The notes under the pieces: model-generated
Told to the model about the DNA's origin: nothing
Databases searched by the model: none
The model's input: only the letters and a program-made list of their open reading frames with translations
NCBI GenBank assembly: GCA_037976565.1
Contig: CP137682.1
Location: 854,867-918,866 of the forward strand
Source of the DNA: Mesocentrotus franciscanus
Taxonomy: Eukaryota > Echinodermata > Echinoidea > Camarodonta > Strongylocentrotidae
Reading direction: 5' to 3'
Length of the DNA stretch: 64,000 nucleotides
Part shown: piece after piece, positions 57,601 to 64,000 of the stretch
Position numbering within the stretch: the first letter of the stretch is position 1
Layout of the letters: every line of letters starts with the position of its first letter
Translations under genes and position numbers: made by a program

Positions 57601-57650
57601 ACTGATGGTCTACAGAGAGAGAGAGAGAGTTTGCTACTCTTGTCAATGTT

Positions 57651-60600
57651 CTAGAAATCCAACAGTCCTAATTTCCGAATGAGCTTGTACTGATCCGGTA
57701 TTTCCATGAGAGCGTTCAATGCAAACGCTGCCTCGGCATTCTCTCGCCCTGCTATGACCGGAAGAAATCCACAAACTGAAAGTTATCGAATTTCCTTCTG
57801 GGCAGGTTGTCGTCAAATTCCTTCATCATATCCCACGGTCCATCTCCTACGCCCACCATGAGGATAGAGAGAGGGTACCGAGATGCTTCTACGATCGCCT
57901 CTCTCGTCTGTCTCTCACTGTTCACCTGGCCGTCTGCTACGATGATGAGAATATGGTACTGCTAAATGAGAAAATATTAGAGAGAGGAAAAGGGTGGGCT
58001 TTTAATTACAATGAATAGTATGTAATAGATTAAATTTTTTGTTTATACATTATACAAAGAAAGGCAGGACAATAATGCATAAAGTGCAGAAATTTGTGGT
58101 TCTATTTCAATTGGCAACAGTTGACAACTTTATACAGGAGCAAATAATTTTGAAAAGCAGAATTTACAGAGAAGTTACAAGAATTTGCTTTTAAGGCCGA
58201 CATTCCTTTCAATTCAAACCTTTTTGTTATCCAGCCCACAACCTACGAGCTATGTCATCAAATTTGAAAATCTGAGACACTTTTATGAATGCTTTTTGGA
58301 AAAATTTCTCAAACACTTGTCCAAATTTAGAATCCATATTGTCCAAATTAGATAATACTTGAGAGGTCACTTTTAATTCTTGTTAGACAATTTTCAACAT
58401 ATTTAGCCAGTAACTTTGCCTGACGTCTCCTAACTCAATCCGCTCCATTAACTTAGAAATGTTCTAGCCATACCACTAAGTTCTTCAGAGAGGACTTAAA
58501 GGTCAGGTCCACTCCAAAAATAACTTACTTTCAATAAAAGCAGAAAAATCAGACAAACCAATCAAAACAAGTTTGAGCAAAATCGGATAACTAATAAGAA
58601 AGTTATGAATTTTTGAAAAAGTATGTAAAACTATGGAACAATGAGAATCACAACACAAATTGCCAAGATGGTTATCAGTTTGTGACGTCATGTCCTCACA
58701 ACTTATCAATTGCTTTATATAGTTTAATCCCATTAATTTCCTTTTATCCCCAAAACTTGATTTCCCTATGCCTTTGCCCAGGTTATATGATTTGTATCAT
58801 ATTGCGTGCATGACATTTCCCAAAAACTTATGAATTTTGAAGAATTGATACTATTTTCTGAATATTGTATTTCATAATTATTGATTTTTATATAAATAGT
58901 TTATCAAAATTCAATTTTTCATGATTTAACTGGACAAAAATTACTCTTTATTTGTGCATCCACACAAAAACATATTACTAACAATCTAACTTGGATGCTG
59001 GTGTGAAGAAATAAGATTCTTAGGGTGAAAATAGGAAATTTATATTATCAATATAAAGAAAATAATTAGTGGATAGTGAGGACCATACGTCACAGACTCA
59101 TGAGTGAGTTGCCAATTTGTGTAGTGATTTTCAAAGTTTTTCATGTCATTAAAAATTCATAACTTTCTTATTAATTATCCGATTTTGCTCAAACTTTTTT
59201 TGATTGGTTTGTCTGATTTTTCTGGTTCTATTGAAAGTAAGTTATTTTTGGAGTGGACTTGGGCTTTAAAGCCGTCGGTCCCATGGCTGCTTACTTACAC
59301 ATGCTTTCTTAGCAGTCAGGTAAATCAAAGAAACAAAGAAAAGAAAGAACAAGGGAAACGCTCTCGGCAAAAGCCTCTCGGCGGTCTCGCCTGCATTACG
59401 CAATTCGATAGGATGAACAAGGGAAACGCTCTCGGCGGTCTCGCCTGCATTACGCAATTCGATATGATGAAAAATTGAGGTTGGGACATTATTTATGGGC
59501 AGGGTGGCCCAAAAAACAAGGCCCCCAAATATGAAATCCACTGAATATAATCAGCATTTTGAAGAGAACATTGACTAAGAATCATCAGAAGAATTATTTA
59601 CTATTATACAACACCTAAGTAAATCCTTGTCATTTGATTGGAGGATTGTTGGTCACAATAGATATTCAATAGATATTGCACGGGCGTGCATTTTTGGTAC
59701 TATTCGCCGTAGTACTATTCAACGAGCGTGCATTTTTGGTTATATGCAGACTGCGTACCTCTCTGCCCTGCTGGTATCCCATTGTTATATTAGCTGCGCG
59801 CATCTGACGCGAACGCAAATCTGAATGTAATCGAGAAGGCCTGACTCCAACTTTAATTATCTTTAATATAAGGAGCAAAGCATAATTTGTTGAAAGATGT
59901 TGAATAGAACGTTAGTCTTTCAACTCATGAAAATATTTGCACTATTGAACTCATAAGCATTCATTATTTGTATATTATTTGTACCAAGATTGATAACTTT
60001 CATGAAATATGAACAATTAACAAAAATTGATTCATTAATCCTCATATCAAAATGTGAAAACATAATCCAAGTCTACTGACCTAAAATGACCTTTGACCTT
60101 TTCTTTGTGACCTGGAATTTGTGTCATATGATTTGTGATACTTGATAACCCTTGGGTACAAGTTTCATGGAATTTGAACAAACTATATTGAAATTATGCT
60201 GAAAATTCAAAATCTTAATGTTGATGCCACAACAAAGTCTAAGTTTGCAGACCTGAAATGACCTTTGACCTTGACTTTGTGACCTGAAATTCTACTCACA
60301 GGATTGGGGATACTTTAAAATTATATTTAAAATTCAAAAACTTAACCTTAGGTTAACTTTTTGATGTTGACGCTGCTGCCGCCGTCGCCGTCACTGGAAA
60401 AGCTGCGCCATGTCTCGCTTTTTGCTATGCAGGCGAGACAACCTGAGACAGAAATTGTGGAAATGAATTGTTACACAAAGGAATGGATAAAATCTTACAG
60501 ATTGTGTTTTTTTAACGATGTCAACAGCCTGTCTGATGACGGGTGCAAAGTTGGTTGGTCCACTCATCTGGATATTAGCTGCAATCCTTGTGTAACAATC

Positions 60601-63600
60601 CAACACGTCTTGGAAACCATGACAGATGCCATCTTGCCTGATTGAAGAAAGTTTAGAAAGGAGAGATCTTAGTAATAATAATGGCTCTTTCAGCTATGAT
60701 GCGGCAAAACAATGATGTTTTTTTAAGATGACGTAAAGTGTAATCACATTTCTGTATCTCATAGCACAGAGCCCAGTGACTACGCTATGTGCATGTCCTT
60801 TGTTGCGCCCAGTTGCCATTCATTTCACACATATTTTTTTTATTGCGGCAGTCAATCGCTCCATATCTGAACAAACCTGGAGTTTCAAATCAAGGCTGTT
60901 TAAATTTAGCTCACAGTCTAAACAATGGTTTAAATAAGCGTACAGAAGCGTATATATTGCCCATTCATTGGACATGAGACATGCATGTATTACGCTTCAT
61001 ATGGAGGTTTAACCCATTAATACGTTTTTACACTTGGGGTCTGTGTTAAAATTATAAGGGTTTGTATGCATGAGGAATTCTATGCATGGCCCATGTAGAC
61101 TTTGTAATTTGCAATTTTAAGGTGATCAGAGTTACATTCTGGAGGCCCAGGTGAACCTGTCCTGGTTGGCAACATACAACAATAAGTTAAACTGCGTACA
61201 AATACATGGATATGGCAAATGGGTGCTTCTTCTTTTGTTTCTACATGTATAACTGATAAACAAGCAGACTAAATTACACCCAAAGTTGAACAGTTTTTCT
61301 GGCTTCATGCTTTCAGATCAAGAAGGGAAGCAACTTGGTTGTTTATGCAATAATGAGTAGTCTGGAGTGGCATGAAATAGTTTTTTTTTTGTGTGTGTAA
61401 ATAGATAATGGAGTACACCTATCCTAAACTTTGTAACATACATGTAGGTAGAAAGTGAAGGGCAGTGATCAGAAACAAACAATCAATGTCCACGACAAAG
61501 GCCTGTTTTTCATCTTTCTCCCAGCATCAATTTCAATCACAATATTATCATTTTGTGATTGGGTTCATCGTTCCTCTAGTTTTTATTATTGAGGGTAAGA
61601 GTATCTGGGAGCTGGGGATGCCAGGCTACTCACCTGAATGGAAATACTCTCTTATCCTGGGTTGATATGTCCCCAAAACCAAAGGCCGGAATAAGACCAT
61701 CATCATCAAAAGAAGCTAAGGTACGACCTATGATGGATATCACCTGTCAAAACAAAAAAAGAATCAAACTATTTATTTTTTTCAAAAGGGTATTTTTATT
61801 GATGAGTTCTCTCGTGCAGCAATTCCAGTGCTTATTTACACTATCTGCTCAACATGGAAAAGCATAGATGCACTGCCTTTCAGTTTATCAGAAGGAAACC
61901 AACACTTAATCAAAATTACAAAATGGTAGTGAATAGAATTACCACAAATGCTTGATTGCTCCAGGCAGATAATCCGAGGATGGCTACAACATTTTTGAAA
62001 AAAAATCAACAACAAAAAAGGTTGGCACTAACATTTCTTTCATACAATAATCAATAATCAATATGTGCAATATTGCTAGGGGTTATCATTATTCAAAATT
62101 ATACAACTCACTCCTAGATCCTAATCAAATGATTGGTCATGCGCGGTCACGTGTGATTCATTTGCTGAGCCTATTGCACGCTTTTTCATGAAAAAGCGTG
62201 CAATATTTTCCAGTACTATCCAACGATTTTTCAGTGCCGCGCAGTAGTGCGCGTAGAGGTTAGAGCGCTTAATACTGCGTGTACATATGGGCCTATTCTT
62301 GCGCAGCACTATGCGTAAATGGGTATAGATAGAGGTGCGCTTGCTATATCTATACTTATGTGTGCGCACTAAATTGAGACTTATTAAAACTTGAGATATA
62401 TTTGTCAGCCATAAACTGTCATGAAACAATCTTGAATTAATTATTTTTACATCAAATAACAAGGATCTTGGAGTTTCGTTGTATAAAACAAATGATACAT
62501 GTTTTCATTCATTCATTATACGATCTATCCGCCCTCGTTGATGCTGTGTGTATCTAACGCACTCAGGCTAACGGCTTCGTGCAATAGATACACACAGCCT
62601 CAACTCGAGTGCGGATAGATCGTATAATTAACTCATGCGCATGCATCATTTGTATACTAAATATATGGTAATCCTGAGTTATGATAAAACCCAAAAATAT
62701 ATTTACTTCCAGTTACATTTTTCATCAAGTTCATGAAAATTTAGTTTACATCAAACATTCCAATAATACATGGATTCATGTCTATCATATCATACATTCT
62801 GAATGGCACTGTACCTAGCTTCCATCAGAATAAGTGTTCATTACCAGACCTTATTATGGTTGTGCTAGATTCTTACAAACCTGTTGATAAGGGTTCATCT
62901 CTCCAGACTGAATCGTGTGTAGACTCCTTCCTCCATACGTCTGCCTGCCAGTGTGTAGGTTGCTCTTGGTGAAATCAACACCTGAAAATAATCAAGAGAA
63001 TTGGGTATACTATTGGGGAATGCCTTGGGACGTTGAGGGTCACTATTCATTTGATAACAATAACATGATAACAAAGAGTTATTCCCTTCTTCTCTCTCTC
63101 TCTCTCACCCCCCTCTCTCTCTCTCTCTCTCCATCATCAACTTTCTAGAACTTAGCACCTCTAATTATGTCTTATAACATTAACTTTTTAAAGTAGATAC
63201 ATGTAGCTCCCCGGCCAAGCCCCCCATCTGTTTTTCTCCTCCTCTAATTCTTGTTCTATTTAATTATCTTGCGACTTTTTTGGTATTACAATCATTCTCC
63301 TTCATTTGTTTGATTGTTTCCAGTAATTCATGCTTACCGAATAAGAGGTTACTTGATTCTAGTCCCGATTGTCGAATAGCATTACTGACTTCATCAACAG
63401 AATAAAACTGATCAGCAATCCTCTGAAACACCAAATCCCGAGCTCCATCACCGCTACCTCCCGATCCAAAGAGCCAGGAAAACATTCCTCCTCCTCCTCC
63501 ACTTGATTTTCTAGCTGCATTGAGCTCTTTACTCAGGTCTGGGTAGATGCTATCATAAGATGGTGGCTCTCTGTTTGGAGGAGCCGAGGCTTCAGGGTGC

Positions 63601-63818
63601 GATGAGGCCGTGCTCGAAGCTTTGGGCATGGCCTTTGATGCACCTGTTGAGGTTGTAGAAGTGGTCTTGCTGGACTTATTGCCTTTGGTACACCAGGTGT
63701 ATATCGCATGGGTGATGGAGATGACGAAGACAACAAATATAATTTTCATGACAAAGAGTGTGATATCGTCCATTCCAGCGACGAAATTGTCAAGATCTCC
63801 TGACTTGCTGCGACCCAT
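57651..63818 (-). CDS. Membrane-anchored copine/RGLG-type vWA protein, five coding exons, frameshifted
   Basis: Exons in transcript order: 63338-63818, 62881-62981, 61634-61743, 60499-60637 and 57651-57958, with matching GT..AG borders and phases (1, 0, 2, 0). Residues 1-42 hold one hydrophobic segment ([20 protein letters not shown]), a likely membrane anchor. A Ser/Thr/Ala/Pro-rich linker and a Gly-rich stretch follow. From about residue 150 comes a copine-type vWA domain: GVDFTKSN (MIDAS-like DxTxS), [70 protein letters not shown]. It lacks the C2 domains of copines and the RING of plant RGLG ligases. A one-base deletion near 57762 causes a stop at 57752-57754; the usual C-terminal residues ([19 protein letters not shown]) lie in the next frame down to a stop at 57651. 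This is either a true mutation or a sequence error. Confidence 0.8.
58496..59269. mobile_element. TTAA-flanked element with about 130 bp inverted termini (family T4)
   Basis: TTAA at 58496-58499 and 59266-59269. The left end AGGTCAGGTCCACTCCAAAA and the reverse complement of the right end (AGCCCAAGTCCACTCCAAAA) begin arms that stay similar for about 130 bp, including AAAATCAGACAAACCAATCA. The interior is non-coding. It lies in intron 4 of the vWA gene. Confidence 0.9.
59346..59470. repeat. Two-copy tandem repeat, about 59 bp
   Basis: GAACAAGGGAAACGCTCTCGG begins at about 59347 and 59406. GGTCTCGCCTGCATTACGCA follows in both. Confidence 0.9.
59900..60440. repeat. Repeat with two perfect DR1-type motifs
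   Basis: TGACCTTTGACCT occurs at 60087-60099 and 60259-60271, each within a repeated context (GACCT.AAATGACCTTTGACCTT and TTTGTGACCTG). The right end is GC-rich (GCTGCTGCCGCCGTCGCCGT) and ends in AGGCGAGACAACCTGAGAC near the exon at 60499. It is probably a mobile element. Confidence 0.6.
62172..62205. repeat. Perfect 34 bp palindrome
   Basis: TATTGCACGCTTTTTCATG is followed directly by its mirror AAAAAGCGTGCAATA with no loop. It lies in intron 2 of the vWA gene. Confidence 0.95.
62515..62628. repeat. Inverted repeat, arms about 41 bp
   Basis: ATTATACGATCTATCCGCCC ... GCTGTGTGTATCT (62515-62555) pairs with AGATACACACAGC ... GCGGATAGATCGTATAAT (62586-62628), with a few mismatches and a 30-base loop. 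Confidence 0.9.
63091..63131. repeat. CT microsatellite
   Basis: CTCTCTCTCTC with a short CACCCCC interruption, in intron 1 of the vWA gene. Confidence 0.95.
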
Positions 63819-64000
63819 GATGTCTTGATTCCTTCAAACAAATTTGTGAAGATCCTTTTTCTTCGGTTGCAGTACAGATCCCCTGGTACTTGATGTTGAA
63901 GGCTACAGTATTGTGGTAGGCTACTCTTCTATGACTTCTCAAACACGATATCTGTACAAAATACAAAGAAATCAGTTTAATAGCTCTAGTCTATACACTA
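63819..64000 (-). promoter_or_regulatory. 5' flank or 5' UTR of the vWA gene
   Basis: Read on the minus strand, sequence before the start codon at 63818 includes AATCAAGACATCATGG around the start. No promoter motif is clear. Further upstream sequence is outside the window. Confidence 0.35.

Overview
This is animal nuclear DNA. Genes are split by introns with GT..AG borders, and the sequence is AT-rich and crowded with LINE, BEL/Pao, Penelope-like, SINE and miniature DNA-transposon remnants. Recurring short motifs (for example TAGGCCTA and ACCGGTA) and the retroelement types suggest a marine invertebrate deuterostome, most likely an echinoderm of the sea urchin type. That assignment is inference. 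No CRISPR array, operon, rRNA gene or free-standing tRNA gene is visible.

Layout. 1-2.1 kb: a dispersed repeat (second copy at 23.7 kb), minisatellite and unassigned sequence. 2.1-13.2 kb: a retroelement graveyard. It holds a broken LINE with endonuclease and reverse transcriptase on the minus strand, a second 5'-truncated LINE, and a 5'-truncated BEL/Pao element on the plus strand that is interrupted by a third LINE and by one frameshift. 13.2-20.3 kb: a small secreted sushi-domain gene whose first exon and sushi exon are each duplicated, with two TTAA-flanked miniature elements in its introns. 21.4-23.5 kb: a 2.1 kb inverted repeat made of two head-to-head Penelope-like 3' halves with a GIY-YIG endonuclease. 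24.1-33.8 kb: PCLAF (PAF15), plus strand, four coding exons, E2F-like sites upstream. 36.7-49.7 kb: a thirteen-coding-exon coiled-coil gene on the minus strand, called LEKR1. 54.3-55.1 kb: a large plus-strand exon of an unrecognised gene. 57.6-63.8 kb: a membrane-anchored copine/RGLG-type vWA-domain gene on the minus strand with a frameshift near its end and a decayed duplicate of its C-terminus just downstream.

The host genes do not form an evident pathway. PCLAF acts with PCNA at replication forks. LEKR1 is a poorly understood coiled-coil protein. The vWA gene encodes a predicted membrane-tethered adaptor, and the sushi gene a secreted protein. The most unusual material is the mobile DNA: at least four TTAA-flanked miniature families, a near-palindromic Penelope-like structure, a telomere-like repeat framed by inverted repeats, and tandem amplification of the 3' coding end of LEKR1.
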